Origin: Polyangiaceae bacterium
GTDB lineage: Bacteria > Myxococcota_A > Polyangia > Polyangiales > Polyangiaceae
DNA: 64,000 nt
Direction of reading: 5' to 3'
Assembly (NCBI GenBank): GCA_025936115.1
Contig: JAICTZ010000001.1
Location: 310,001-374,000, forward strand
Below, in pieces: positions 53,703 to 62,978 of the stretch (its first letter is position 1; every line of letters starts with the position of its first letter). A program made the position numbers and the translations under genes. The notes under the pieces were generated by a model. That model did no database searches and was not told the DNA's origin. It worked only from the letters and a program-made list of their open reading frames with translations.

Positions 53703-55073
53703 ATGACCAACAGGAACGGACAACGGGATCTAGCGAGTGTGGCGCTCGCCCTCTCCGTCGTACTAATAGTGTACAACGAGATTCTCGGCGGAGCCTTGCG
53801 GTTCCTGCTGATGAAGGCTCACGCGCCGTGGTTATCTTATGTGCCGATGGTCTTTACCGCCACGACGGTGTTCGGCTTCTTCGCGCGAAAGGCGCTGCCC
53901 CGCGGCGTGTGGGTCGTCGGCGGGAGTTTCCTGGGCTACGCCGCCTACACGCTCATCCTCCGCTTGGCCGTCGATGCGCGCGGCTCATTCGTCACCGAGA
54001 TGGGTCGCGTCGGATTTGCGCTCTACACCTGGACGCCGTTCTTTCTCGGGCTCATCCTCGCGAGCACTCGTCGAGAAGAGTCATTGTGCAGGCAGGCTCG
54101 AGCCGCCTGGTTCCTGGCCGTGATCGGCGTGCTGATGAACCGCTTCGTCGTTTTCCCTTGGACGGGAGCGACGATCGAGATTCTAGGTCAGACCACGGAG
54201 GTCGCCAGAGACTGGAGCACGCGCGGCGTTCCCAGGCTGGCCGGGTTCTCGAGGGGCAGCGTGTTCACGGCCAATGACATCGCAGTCTTCGGGACATTGT
54301 TTTTCCTCTCCTTGCGCGGTCAGCCGCTGACACGTCTCGTTGTCTGGCTGACCTCGATCGTCGCGGTAGCACTCACGACCTCCAAGACGCCATTGGTGGT
54401 AATCGTCGCGGTGCCCGTGATGATATTACTCTGCTGCGGCTCCGTGAATAAACCGCTGCTGCGCGCCGTGGGGTATTATTCAGGCCTCGGCGTGGTCGCG
54501 GGGCTCTTGACGCTGACCGTCGCGCTGCCTCTGGCGTCGAGCACCGAGACCGTGCTCGACTCCGCGCCCGCGGCCAGTATGGATGTGGGCTTTCTGACGT
54601 TGTCGTCCATGTCCGAGCGCGCTCGCATCATGTGGCCAGGGGCCTTCGCGCTGCCGGCCCTCGACGCCGCTCCCATCGAATGGTTCCTGGGACGAGGCAT
54701 CGGCGGCATTGGTGCGGCTCAGGGCATCTTCGAGCCACACCACGTCAATTCTGCCGACAATTTGTTCGTCTTTCTCTACCTTACCTTCGGAATCGGCGTG
54801 GTGTTCTTCGCCGTCATGCTCTTTCTCGGAATGCGCCGTTACTACGTTTGGGAGCCCAATACCTTCGAGCTCTGGCTCTCCCTTTCGGCGATAGTCGCCA
54901 TTTTGGCGATAGCAACCAACGTGGTCGAATCCGCGGTGCCCTCACTGCTGATCGGATTGTTGGCGGGAAAAGGGTTCGCCCCCACGCTGTCACGAAGCAC
55001 CAGCGCCCTCGCGCCCGCCCGAGAGCTCTTGCCGAAGTCTTACGGCAGTCAATTCCTTCGCGTAACCCCATGA
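53703..55073 (+). CDS. Polysaccharide polymerase / O-antigen-ligase-like membrane protein (Wzy candidate)
   Basis: The 456-residue protein has about eleven hydrophobic helices with a larger external loop (about 275-345, SSTETVLDSAPAASM...FLGRGIGGIGAAQGIFEPHHVNSADNLF). Its GRG and HxNSADN pattern resembles the Wzy/WaaL loop (R...H...N). Position between glycosyltransferase genes supports a polymerase function. The ATG at 53703 is preceded by no strong Shine-Dalgarno; a TTG at 53667 is an alternative. It overlaps the next gene by four bases (ATGA). Polymerase versus ligase cannot be separated by sequence alone. Confidence 0.82.
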   Translation: MTNRNGQRDLASVALALSVVLIVYNEILGGALRFLLMKAHAPWLSYVPMVFTATTVFGFFARKALPRGVWVVGGSFLGYAAYTLILRLAVDARGSFVTEMGRVGFALYTWTPFFLGLILASTRREESLCRQARAAWFLAVIGVLMNRFVVFPWTGATIEILGQTTEVARDWSTRGVPRLAGFSRGSVFTANDIAVFGTLFFLSLRGQPLTRLVVWLTSIVAVALTTSKTPLVVIVAVPVMILLCCGSVNKPLLRAVGYYSGLGVVAGLLTLTVALPLASSTETVLDSAPAASMDVGFLTLSSMSERARIMWPGAFALPALDAAPIEWFLGRGIGGIGAAQGIFEPHHVNSADNLFVFLYLTFGIGVVFFAVMLFLGMRRYYVWEPNTFELWLSLSAIVAILAIATNVVESAVPSLLIGLLAGKGFAPTLSRSTSALAPARELLPKSYGSQFLRVTP

Positions 55074-56332
55074 CCATCACCGCAGCAGAGCAACCCAGTC
55101 GCGACACGTCGGAGTTCTTCAAGGGCCGACGCATCCTCGCCGTTTCAGCGACATTTCCGCCCGACATCGTGGGAGGCGCGGAGGTGAGCGCGTTCAACAT
55201 CGCGCGCTGGCTTCAGCAGGCCGGGGCCGAAGTTGGAGTTCTCACGACCGCCAAAAGAAAAGACGAAACGTGCGCCGGCAAGGTCGAGCGCGGCATGAAG
55301 ATTTGGCGCGTGTGGATGCCGCGCCCGTACCCCTTCTTCGATTTCACGCGCGCGCCGCGCTGGGCCAAGCCGATTTGGCACTTGCAAGACCATTTCGACC
55401 CCAGGAACAAAGCCATCGTCGCCGATGTGCTCGACTCCTTCCGCCCCCAGCACGCAAACATCCACATCCTGCAGGGACTCGGGTACAACGTTCTCCCGGA
55501 GTTCGGGAAGCGCGACATTCCCGTGCTCTATTTCCTTCACGATCTCGGCTTGGCCTGCGTGCGCATGTCCATGTTCAAATCGACACACGCGTGCCCGCGA
55601 CAATGCAGCACCTGCACACTGTCGGCCAAGTTCAAGCGCACGCAGGTCGCCACGCTACCGCGACTGGCTTATTGTTCCCCGTCCAGGTCGAATCTGGACA
55701 GACTTGCAAAGGTGTTCCCGCTCGAAGGTCGCCTACACACCTCGATCATGAACCCGAACCGGTACCCGGCGCCTACGGCGGTGCGCAGCGAGTCGGAAAC
55801 GCTGCGGATCTTGTACGTCGGTCGAATTCACTTCACGAAGGGGGTTCATCTACTCTTGCAGGCGGCCGACGAGCTCGCGGCGAACAATAATCTCTCGGTC
55901 ACCGTCATCGGCAGCGGCCCGCACGAAACGGAGCTGCGCGAAAAATATGGCTCGAAGCCGTGGTGTCGGTTTCTAGGCTTCTTGCCGCACCAGGAGATCA
56001 GCAACGTGATGGTGAACAGCGACGTCCTCTGTTCACCGTCGGTATGGGAAGAACCATTCCCCGGTGTTGCGGTGCACGCCTTGAGCCTCGGTTTGCCCGT
56101 GCTCGGCAGCAAAGCCGGCGGCATTCCCGAGATTATCGAAGATGGACGCACAGGCGCGCTGTTCGTTCCCGGGGACGCCTCCGCGATTCGCGAGAAGCTA
56201 CGGCTGATCTTGGCGGACAGGGCCGTCTTGGAGAGCTGGCGAACGAATGCGCTCGCGGGGACCGACAAGTTCGATCCGGAACGCCTGGCGGCGCGCATCG
56301 GCGCCCTCATTCAAGAGGTCGCGAGGAACTGA
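55070..56332 (+). CDS. Family-4-like glycosyltransferase with altered EX7E motif
   Basis: The 420-residue GT-B protein opens with RILAVSATFPPDIVGGAEVSAFNIARWL, typical of GT4. The donor site WEEPFPGVAVHALSLGLPVLGSKAGGIPEII has His where the second Glu of EX7E is expected, which is unusual. A cysteine cluster HACPRQCSTC lies in the middle (about residue 180) and could bind a metal or form a structural site. It overlaps the Wzy-like gene (ATGA) and is followed after 33 bases by another glycosyltransferase gene. It probably adds a sugar in repeat-unit assembly, with donor unknown. Confidence 0.9.
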   Translation: MTITAAEQPSRDTSEFFKGRRILAVSATFPPDIVGGAEVSAFNIARWLQQAGAEVGVLTTAKRKDETCAGKVERGMKIWRVWMPRPYPFFDFTRAPRWAKPIWHLQDHFDPRNKAIVADVLDSFRPQHANIHILQGLGYNVLPEFGKRDIPVLYFLHDLGLACVRMSMFKSTHACPRQCSTCTLSAKFKRTQVATLPRLAYCSPSRSNLDRLAKVFPLEGRLHTSIMNPNRYPAPTAVRSESETLRILYVGRIHFTKGVHLLLQAADELAANNNLSVTVIGSGPHETELREKYGSKPWCRFLGFLPHQEISNVMVNSDVLCSPSVWEEPFPGVAVHALSLGLPVLGSKAGGIPEIIEDGRTGALFVPGDASAIREKLRLILADRAVLESWRTNALAGTDKFDPERLAARIGALIQEVARN

Positions 56333-56365
56333 TGGACACCAGCATTACAAACCGGGGCGCGCGTG

Positions 56366-57493
56366 ATGTGGCGTGAGGACATCGCCGGAGAGGTCGTGCT
56401 ACTGCACGATTGGCTGACGGGCTTGCGGGGAGGCGAACGTGTACTCGAAGCCTTCTGCGAAATGTTTCCGCAGGCGCCCATCTACACCCTGCTGCACACG
56501 CCTGGCTCGACGTCCAGCACGATCGAATCGCGACGGATCCGGACGAGCCCGATGCAGTGGTTGCCTTACGTACACACGAAGTATCGTGCCGCTCTGCCCG
56601 TGATGCCCGTCGCGACTCAATTCTTGCGCATCCCGGGCGACACTCGGCTCGTATTGAGCAGTCATCATTGCGTGATCAAGGGAGTCAAAAAGCCCAAGGG
56701 CGCCATTCACATCAGCTACGTTCACTCGCCGATGCGCTACATCTATGACCAATACGAGCATTACTTCGGCTCCGATGCAGGGCTAGCGACGCGCGTCGTC
56801 GGGCGGATGATCCGGCGGCCGCTGACCACGTGGGATCGCTCCAGCAACTCCAACGTAGACCTGATCGTCGCGAACTCCGCGTTCGTGCGCGAGCGCATTC
56901 GACGCTATTACAAGCGGGACGCGCTCGTCGTGCACCCGTTCGTCGATCTGAGTGACTTCGAGGGCGTGCGACGCAACCCGCCGCCGAAGGGCGAGCACTT
57001 CACGATGGTGACGGCGTTCGCGCCGAACAAACGCGTCGACCTCGCGATCGCGGCTTTCGAGCGTCTCAAGCTACCGTTGGTCATCATCGGCAAGGGTCAA
57101 CTCGAAGCCAAGCTGCGAGCGTCAGCCGGGAAATACGTCGAGTTTTTGGGCGCGGTCGAGCGTGAAAAAGTGATCGATACTTTGGCGCGAAGTCGCGCGC
57201 TCGTCTTTCCGGGAGTCGAGGATTTCGGAATAACGCCTCTGGAGGCGTTGGCCGCGGGTACGCCGGTCATCGCGTTCCGGGCCGGAGGCGTGCTCGAAAC
57301 TCTGACCGAGTCCGACAGCGTCTTCTTCGACCACGCTACGGTGGACAGCCTCGTCGACGCGGTCAGGCGCTTCGATTCGGCCCGTCTGACCCCGTCTTTC
57401 GAGCGGTTGTCACGATTTTCGCGCGAGGTGTTCGTCTCGAAGATGGACGAAGTCCTGCGAGGAGCGTTCGAGGGGCAACTTCGAACGGCTTGA
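56366..57493 (+). CDS. Family-4-like glycosyltransferase (WbaZ-like)
   Basis: The 375-residue protein begins VVLLHDWLTGLRGGERVLEAFCEMFPQAPIYTLLH, a pattern of WbaZ/mannosyltransferase-like GT4 enzymes. It includes SYVHSPMRYIYDQY, TMVTAFAPNKRVDLAIAAFERL and the donor motif GVEDFGITPLEALAAGTPVIAFRAGG with intact EX7E. GTG 56363 or ATG 56366 may be used. It ends the seven-gene run of the exopolysaccharide operon and converges on the glycosidase gene. WbaZ-type activity (mannose transfer) is a tentative analogy. Confidence 0.9.
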   Translation: MWREDIAGEVVLLHDWLTGLRGGERVLEAFCEMFPQAPIYTLLHTPGSTSSTIESRRIRTSPMQWLPYVHTKYRAALPVMPVATQFLRIPGDTRLVLSSHHCVIKGVKKPKGAIHISYVHSPMRYIYDQYEHYFGSDAGLATRVVGRMIRRPLTTWDRSSNSNVDLIVANSAFVRERIRRYYKRDALVVHPFVDLSDFEGVRRNPPPKGEHFTMVTAFAPNKRVDLAIAAFERLKLPLVIIGKGQLEAKLRASAGKYVEFLGAVEREKVIDTLARSRALVFPGVEDFGITPLEALAAGTPVIAFRAGGVLETLTESDSVFFDHATVDSLVDAVRRFDSARLTPSFERLSRFSREVFVSKMDEVLRGAFEGQLRTA

Positions 57494-57529
57494 CGTCAGG
57501 AGGCCCTCTTCGCGCAGGGGCTGCATGGC

Positions 57530-58930
57530 TCATAGCGGCCTACCGGGGAGCTCTTTGCACAGCGCGTCGGGTTCGGCTGTCTCCACCAGATCGACGTAGA
57601 TCGCGCTGTCCATGGGCACGGGCACGCTACTGCCGTCCGCCGCGGGAGCGAGAACGTTGCCGTAAAGGTCGGTGAGCCGTTTGACGCGAACGCCGGGCGG
57701 AAGCGCCAAGGCGTCGGGATGAAGCTCGTTCCACGTCACCAAGGTCGTTTGCGGACGCCTATCGAGGACGAATGTCACTTGGCCGCGTACGCTTCGTCGT
57801 GCGCAAACCACGCGGTAACCCGAGAAGGAACCTGTCAGCGTGGCGAGCGCACGGTACGCCGGCTTGACGGAGCGGTCGCGCCTGACGAGCCCATAACGAT
57901 GCTCCCGGTTCCCGGGGTCGTCGCCATCGTCACGCCAGTCGTACAAAATCGTGATCGGAACGGCGCTATACAGGTTCATCAGGGTCGCACGAATCAGATA
58001 AAACGCCTGTGCGTCCTCGTTCGGCAGCGGATGGGCAAAGGACTTCGCGCCGCCGGTCGAGAAGCCGGCCTCGGTGCAGACTGCGTTGGGCGGCCGCTGC
58101 ACGCCCGCCGAGGCCGCGGCGGCGGCGATGGCGCGCCGCAGAGCCTGCCAATCCCGCGCGAGTTCGCCAGTACCCACGTAGTAGTGGACGCTGATGGCAT
58201 CCAGGCAGCGGATCAGCGGACTCGCGATCACGGCTTCGAGAAAAGGCGGATGCGGATCCGCGTTGCTGAAAGCAAGAGCCGCTGCAGGACCGATGATCGT
58301 CGCCTGGGGCACCGCCGCCCGGATCGCCGTGCAGGCGGAGGAGGCCAAAGCAACGTATTGGTGCACGTCCGAACGCGGCGGCCAGAAACCGCGATCAGGT
58401 TCGTTCCACAGTTCCAGGATCGGATCGTAGGGAGCAAAGTGCGTCGCGACCGCGGCGGCCCACTTGGAAAATGCTCGTAGGGCGTTGCTGGTGGTCGGCG
58501 CGGAAAGCGTGGGGGCGGTCAGGGTCCCGTGCCCCGGAACCGCTGGAGCGTACAGGGGGTTGGAATCGCCTAGGATGAACAGCGGACGGATGTTCCGCGC
58601 TCGCAGTCGTGCCGCGATTCGATCGTAGTAGGACCAGTCGTAGGTGCCGGGCGTCTTTTCGGTGGCAGGCCAATGGACGTTCAGACGGGAGAACTTGAGT
58701 CCCGCGGCCGCGATCATGTCGAGATCAACTTCATCGACAGCGTGGACGGAAACCCCGATATTGTTGCCTACCAGTAGCTCCGGAAACTTTGGCGATGAAC
58801 CGAAAGTAGCGGTAGCGTGCTTCGCCGCCGCCTTCTGGTCCTCGGGTACTTTCTGAGCAACCGCGGAGCGAGCGCAGCACGCGAGCGACGCGAGAAGGCA
58901 CCCCCACACGAGCGCGGCTCTGCTGTTCAT
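57530..58930 (-). CDS. Exported glycoside hydrolase, PslG/GH39-like
   Basis: The ATG at 58930 gives a signal peptide (LASLACCARSAVAQ) and 466 residues; an earlier frame extension to 59017 is unnecessary. The TIM-barrel pattern LNVHWPATEKTPGTYDWSYYDRIAARLRARNIRPLFIL is followed by the acid/base motif ILELWNEPD (Glu177), SVHYYV and a probable nucleophile CTEAGF (Glu287), then a C-terminal beta domain. The layout resembles PslG (GH39) of Pseudomonas, an endoglycosidase encoded in its own exopolysaccharide locus that trims polymer during export. Two adjacent Cys near the signal end leave lipid attachment possible. The gene is convergent with the glycosyltransferase operon and divergent from the flippase gene. 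Confidence 0.85.
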   Translation of the reverse strand: MNSRAALVWGCLLASLACCARSAVAQKVPEDQKAAAKHATATFGSSPKFPELLVGNNIGVSVHAVDEVDLDMIAAAGLKFSRLNVHWPATEKTPGTYDWSYYDRIAARLRARNIRPLFILGDSNPLYAPAVPGHGTLTAPTLSAPTTSNALRAFSKWAAAVATHFAPYDPILELWNEPDRGFWPPRSDVHQYVALASSACTAIRAAVPQATIIGPAAALAFSNADPHPPFLEAVIASPLIRCLDAISVHYYVGTGELARDWQALRRAIAAAAASAGVQRPPNAVCTEAGFSTGGAKSFAHPLPNEDAQAFYLIRATLMNLYSAVPITILYDWRDDGDDPGNREHRYGLVRRDRSVKPAYRALATLTGSFSGYRVVCARRSVRGQVTFVLDRRPQTTLVTWNELHPDALALPPGVRVKRLTDLYGNVLAPAADGSSVPVPMDSAIYVDLVETAEPDALCKELPGRPL

Positions 58931-59478
58931 GACTGCGCGGGGTGTCACGGTGGACGCGAAATGCTGGCGTAGCACTGTGCCGGCCGCAAGTGACGGTATG
59001 CGACCAAGCGCCAACATCGGTGAAGCGACGATGGAGCGCGCGGCCCGATGGAGGAGGCGGCCGTCGTGCGCGGCGCCAACGGAGGGACTGGGCCGCCGCG
59101 CAGGTTCGGCCGGCCAATGGGTTACAATCGCTTCCTGGCGACGGCTGTACGCGCAAGCAATTTCGTCCCGTGAGTCGGGCAGCGCCCAAGAAACGAGGGC
59201 GCTACGCTCTCGACCGGTCGATTAGTGCTAGCGTCTGGACGACATGCTGTGCTCTAGGACGATGCTTACGTGCTTTCAGTGATCGGCCCCTCATTGGGTG
59301 CTTCCGTAGACGACTCGCAGGTGGCGGTACTTTGATGGACGCCAAAGCGGGCGGATGCGCTGACCAGGGAGTGACACCCGGCGGACCAGGGCCGATGGTG
59401 CGTGCAACGTCGGCAACCCGCCGCTCACGGCGCCGACCGAGCCGCGCCGCAGTGCGATTGCTCGAGGTGCCTTGTTGA
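58931..59478. other. Intergenic stretch between glycosidase and flippase genes
   Basis: These 548 bases separate two divergent genes. I see no coherent reading frame; those present have random codon composition. The flippase Shine-Dalgarno is probably GAGGTG at about 59464-59469. Promoters for both genes should lie here but none stands out. Confidence 0.5.
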
Positions 59479-60915
59479 ATGGCTGTTGCGACCAGCGCTA
59501 GATGGATCGGGCTGTCACAAGGCAGCCGCTTGTTGGCTCAATTCGTGGGAATGTCGGTGCTGGCGCGATTTCTTTCGCCAGCGGACTTCGGAATGATGGC
59601 CATGGCGGCCGTCCTCACGACACTCGCGGGCATGCTCCGCGAGATGGGGACCGGAACGGCAATCATCCAACGGCGAGAGCTCGACGACACCACGATCTCG
59701 GGCATCTTTTGGTTGAATGTCGCACTAGGCATTACCGCAGCAGCGTTGTTGCTCGTGTTCGCCCCCGCGCTGGAGTCGGTCTTCCGCGCTCCGGGACTTC
59801 GGAACGTATTGCGGGTTCTGGCGCCCGTATTTCCAATTTCCAGCATCACGACCGTGCATCAGGCGATGCTGGAACGCAGTTCGGACTTCAAGGCCGTCGC
59901 ACGCATCGAGGTCGTCTCATCCCTAACGTCAGTGACCCTCGCTATCGTCGCGGCGGTGCTCGGCGCCGGGGTCTACAGCCTAGTTCTACAGGCGGTCGCG
60001 GCAGCGGTGCTTTCCAGTGCCCAGTTGTGGCTGCGCTCGGATTGGCGTCCCACGGGACGTTTTACGCTGCAAGGGCTGGGCGGGGTCCTCAAGTTCAGCG
60101 GTCACGTCGCTTCGCTCAATTTGTTGAGCTACTTCTCTCGCAACGCGGACAATTTTTTGATCGGCCGCTACCTCGGCGCAGCGCCCTTGGGCGCCTACTC
60201 GATCGCGTATCGCGTCATGGTACTGCCGCTGCAAAATCTGACGTTCGTGGCGACGCGCAGCCTTTTGCCCGTGATGAGTAGGCAATCGACGAACGAGGAG
60301 GTCGCGGAGTTATACATCAGAACGATTCGATTGATCGTGATCGTGACGGCCCCGATGATGCTCGGCGTCGCCGTGGTACGAGAGCCGTTCGTACGCTTGA
60401 TGTTCGGCAAACAATGGATGGCTGCCGCCGAGATTCTCGCATGGCTCGCGCCTACCGGCTTGTTGCAGTCCATCGTGAGTACGGTGGGCACGGTGTTTAT
60501 CGCCAGAGGCCGAACTGGCACCGTCCTTGGTCTTGGATTGGTTACGGCCGTCTCACAGTTGATTGCCTTCGTCGTCGGCATTCAATACGGTGTCGTGGCA
60601 TTGGCAGCGTTCTACTTCATTGCGAACCTCGTCGGCGCGGTTCCTTGGATTTTGCTGTTGGGGCGTCTTCTGAATATCAGAATGCGATCTCTTGCGCGCG
60701 CCGTGGCGGCGCCGATTGCGAGCGCAGCGCTGATGGCCGTCGTCGTGTCGGGGCTTAGATCCGTGCTGCCCCAGTCCGAGGGAACATGGCGGCTACAACT
60801 AGCCGAGAGTATCCTCTTGGGCGCCGCAGTCTACGTTAGCCTATTAGCACTCGTGTTCCGGGCGGATTTCGGAGACTTGAGCCTCATGCTTCGCGGCAAG
60901 AGCAAGGTCACTTAG
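59479..60915 (+). CDS. Wzx-type polysaccharide flippase (MOP superfamily)
   Basis: The 478-residue protein has about 12-14 hydrophobic helices and the family opening RWIGLSQGSRLLAQFVGMSVLARFLSPADFGMMAMA. DNFLIGRYLGAAPLGAYSIAYRVM, VREPFVRLMFGKQWMAAAEIL and GLGLVTAVSQLIAFVVGIQYGVVALAAFYF are typical of PST-type transporters. It should flip undecaprenyl-linked repeat units across the inner membrane to the Wzy-like polymerase. It is separated from the main operon by the glycosidase gene and has its own upstream region. Confidence 0.92.
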   Translation: MAVATSARWIGLSQGSRLLAQFVGMSVLARFLSPADFGMMAMAAVLTTLAGMLREMGTGTAIIQRRELDDTTISGIFWLNVALGITAAALLLVFAPALESVFRAPGLRNVLRVLAPVFPISSITTVHQAMLERSSDFKAVARIEVVSSLTSVTLAIVAAVLGAGVYSLVLQAVAAAVLSSAQLWLRSDWRPTGRFTLQGLGGVLKFSGHVASLNLLSYFSRNADNFLIGRYLGAAPLGAYSIAYRVMVLPLQNLTFVATRSLLPVMSRQSTNEEVAELYIRTIRLIVIVTAPMMLGVAVVREPFVRLMFGKQWMAAAEILAWLAPTGLLQSIVSTVGTVFIARGRTGTVLGLGLVTAVSQLIAFVVGIQYGVVALAAFYFIANLVGAVPWILLLGRLLNIRMRSLARAVAAPIASAALMAVVVSGLRSVLPQSEGTWRLQLAESILLGAAVYVSLLALVFRADFGDLSLMLRGKSKVT

Positions 60916-60950
60916 GCGCGTTCGCTCCGCCATCGGGGCCGCTGGAAGGT

Positions 60951-61553
60951 TCAACTCGAGCGCGTCGAGGGCTCGAGCGGGATATTCCGGGCCGGCACTC
61001 CCACCGCACAGTTGCGCGCGGGAACGTCCTTCAGAACGACCGCGCCCGCCCCCACGACGGCACCCTCACCGATGGTCACTCCCCCGATGACCTTGGCGCC
61101 GGCGTAGAGGCGAACACCCTCACAGACATGCGGTACGCCCAGTTGGTCCAACTCTGCACGGCCCAGCGTAACGCCATGGTAGATTGCCACGTTTTCGTCG
61201 ATACGGGCACGCTCGGCGATGACGATTCCCGGGGTATGCGCAATGTAAAGCCCCGGACCAAATTCCGCAGTTACGCCGATGTCGGTCCCACACCATGAAT
61301 TGGTGAAGAACCAAATCGCGCGACGAGCGCCCTTGCCGACCAATGGCAGTTCCCCGGCCATTTCCTGAACTCGGAGCAATACAGTGAGCTGGAAGCCGCG
61401 TTGAAGCAGCAGCAAGCGCACGAACGTGCGAGAAGTCGGCTGCCAGCCGCCTATTTCCGCCCAACGCTCGAAATCCTTCTCTAATTTCTTGATGGCGGTT
61501 CGTACGCGCGACACGCTCACACCTGGGCTAGTCGTTTGCTTCAGGCAGCTCAT
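60951..61553 (-). CDS. Serine-acetyltransferase-like hexapeptide acyltransferase
   Basis: ATG 61553 gives a 200-residue protein; an earlier frame extension to 61631 looks non-coding. The left-handed beta-helix of hexapeptide transferases shows in GLYIAHTPGIVIAERARIDENVAIYHGVTLG (with the catalytic His in YHG) and VRLYAGAKVIGGVTIGEGAVVGAGAVVLKDVPARNCAVGVPAR. It is of the CysE/serine acetyltransferase type, and such proteins in polysaccharide loci usually acetylate sugars. The N-terminal helical region (RTAIKKLEKDFERWAEIGGWQ) is shorter than in CysE. It is convergent with the flippase gene across 35 bases. Confidence 0.88.
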   Translation of the reverse strand: MSCLKQTTSPGVSVSRVRTAIKKLEKDFERWAEIGGWQPTSRTFVRLLLLQRGFQLTVLLRVQEMAGELPLVGKGARRAIWFFTNSWCGTDIGVTAEFGPGLYIAHTPGIVIAERARIDENVAIYHGVTLGRAELDQLGVPHVCEGVRLYAGAKVIGGVTIGEGAVVGAGAVVLKDVPARNCAVGVPARNIPLEPSTRSS

Positions 61554-61657
61554 GCTGTCAATGCTTTCTTCGGCTCGTGCGGTCCTGCTCGCGGCAGCCG
61601 TACATTTTTCGCCGCCGTGCCTACGCCCCATATTTCGACGCTCGCCTCTGCACGGAC

Positions 61658-62782
61658 CTAACTATTCGCGGAGGGCGCGCTTTCCCCGTATCGGACGAGT
61701 CCCTGCCTGACCAGCGCCGTGAGCGGCTTTTCGATCCAAAAGTACGCTACGATTCCCGTGGGAATCGTCAGCAAGGTACCGGCGACTATCCAGAAGTCCC
61801 CCGGGATCGCCTGAAGTCTACTGGAGTGCTTGAGCACCATGGCAAACGCATTGACGACCAAACTGTGCGACAAGTAGAGCGAATACGACGCGTCGCCCAA
61901 TAGCGTTAAGCTCTTAGGTCTATTCCTGCCGGCCAGCAAAGCCGCCCCCGCGACGACCAAGGCACTGGGGACGCCCCAGACGATCGCGCGGAGCGACGAC
62001 GGAGCGTCAATCCATGCGGCCGACAACAAGGAGCATGCCCCGGCGAGCAGCAAGGCTCTGCCGATTCCTGCCCGGCGCTTCCCCAAATCCAAACGGCCGA
62101 GGAGATGCGCGACGCACACCCCGTACAAGAACTCCAGCATCAACGGGTTCGTGAGCATGCTCCGCAACGCCGTATGCGCTGGTAGCGCCAGGAGTGCGGC
62201 GAGTACCGTGATCACGAATCCGGCAAGCAGAACGATCACCCGCTGACGAGTCCCGCCCAGCCAGATGCTCGCTGCGAATAACGCATAAAAGAGCATCTCG
62301 AACGACAACGTCCACCCAGGATCGAGTAACGGGTGCGAGCTAGGACCGTTGAAAACCGGGATCAGGAGATAGGAGGCGACGATGTATGGCCAGCGGAAAT
62401 GATGCGACTTGAGCGCGAGCCCCGAAAGCCAAAGCGTGAGTACGACCGTAGTCCACAGCCAATACAACGGCAGGACTCGTTGTACGCGCCGGCGCAGGAA
62501 TTCACGCGCGGCCTCGGCTCCCGCCTGGAGCGAGGTCACGTACACCATGATGAATCCCGATATGACGAAGAACACGTCGACGCCGCACGCGCCGAGCGCG
62601 CCGAGGTTCGAGCTCACGATCCAGGATCGGGAACGACCGTATTCTTGGACGGCCAGGGCATAATGGTGGAAGACGACTGCGAAGGCAGCCGCGCCACGGA
62701 GGATTTGAATCTCGTCGAGCTTATGCCGACGCGGCAACGCCGCGGGCGTCGTTTCTCGAGCAGCAACGGCTTGCGAGAGCAT
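61658..62782 (-). CDS. Acyltransferase-3 membrane protein (OafA/YrhL type)
   Basis: The 374-residue protein (start ATG 62782; an in-frame ATG at 62848 would add 22 residues) has about ten hydrophobic helices. It carries the acyltransferase-3 signatures IQILRGAAAFAVVFHHYALA with the active-site His, CGVDVFFVISGFIMVYV and LRRRVQRVLPLYWLWTTVVL, plus GDASYSLYLSHSLVVN near the end. Such proteins O-acetylate or otherwise acylate surface polysaccharides, so it may decorate the polymer made by the adjoining locus. It is downstream of the synthase-tail gene and could instead act on that product. Confidence 0.9.
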   Translation of the reverse strand: MLSQAVAARETTPAALPRRHKLDEIQILRGAAAFAVVFHHYALAVQEYGRSRSWIVSSNLGALGACGVDVFFVISGFIMVYVTSLQAGAEAAREFLRRRVQRVLPLYWLWTTVVLTLWLSGLALKSHHFRWPYIVASYLLIPVFNGPSSHPLLDPGWTLSFEMLFYALFAASIWLGGTRQRVIVLLAGFVITVLAALLALPAHTALRSMLTNPLMLEFLYGVCVAHLLGRLDLGKRRAGIGRALLLAGACSLLSAAWIDAPSSLRAIVWGVPSALVVAGAALLAGRNRPKSLTLLGDASYSLYLSHSLVVNAFAMVLKHSSRLQAIPGDFWIVAGTLLTIPTGIVAYFWIEKPLTALVRQGLVRYGESAPSANS

Positions 62783-62978
62783 AGAGGGACAGCCTGCGAC
62801 CGACGCCGAGCGGACGTCGGAAGAAGTTGACCTCGAGTAGCATTTCACACCCGTTTCGTCCAGGTAAGCCCCAGGGCTCGAGACCCTCTTGGGTGATGTC
62901 GCGAGTTCGGCTTGCCAGCTCGAGTGCAGCGCGGCTGGTCGATCGACCGGCAGTTACAGGCGACTGGGTCGCAATGAC

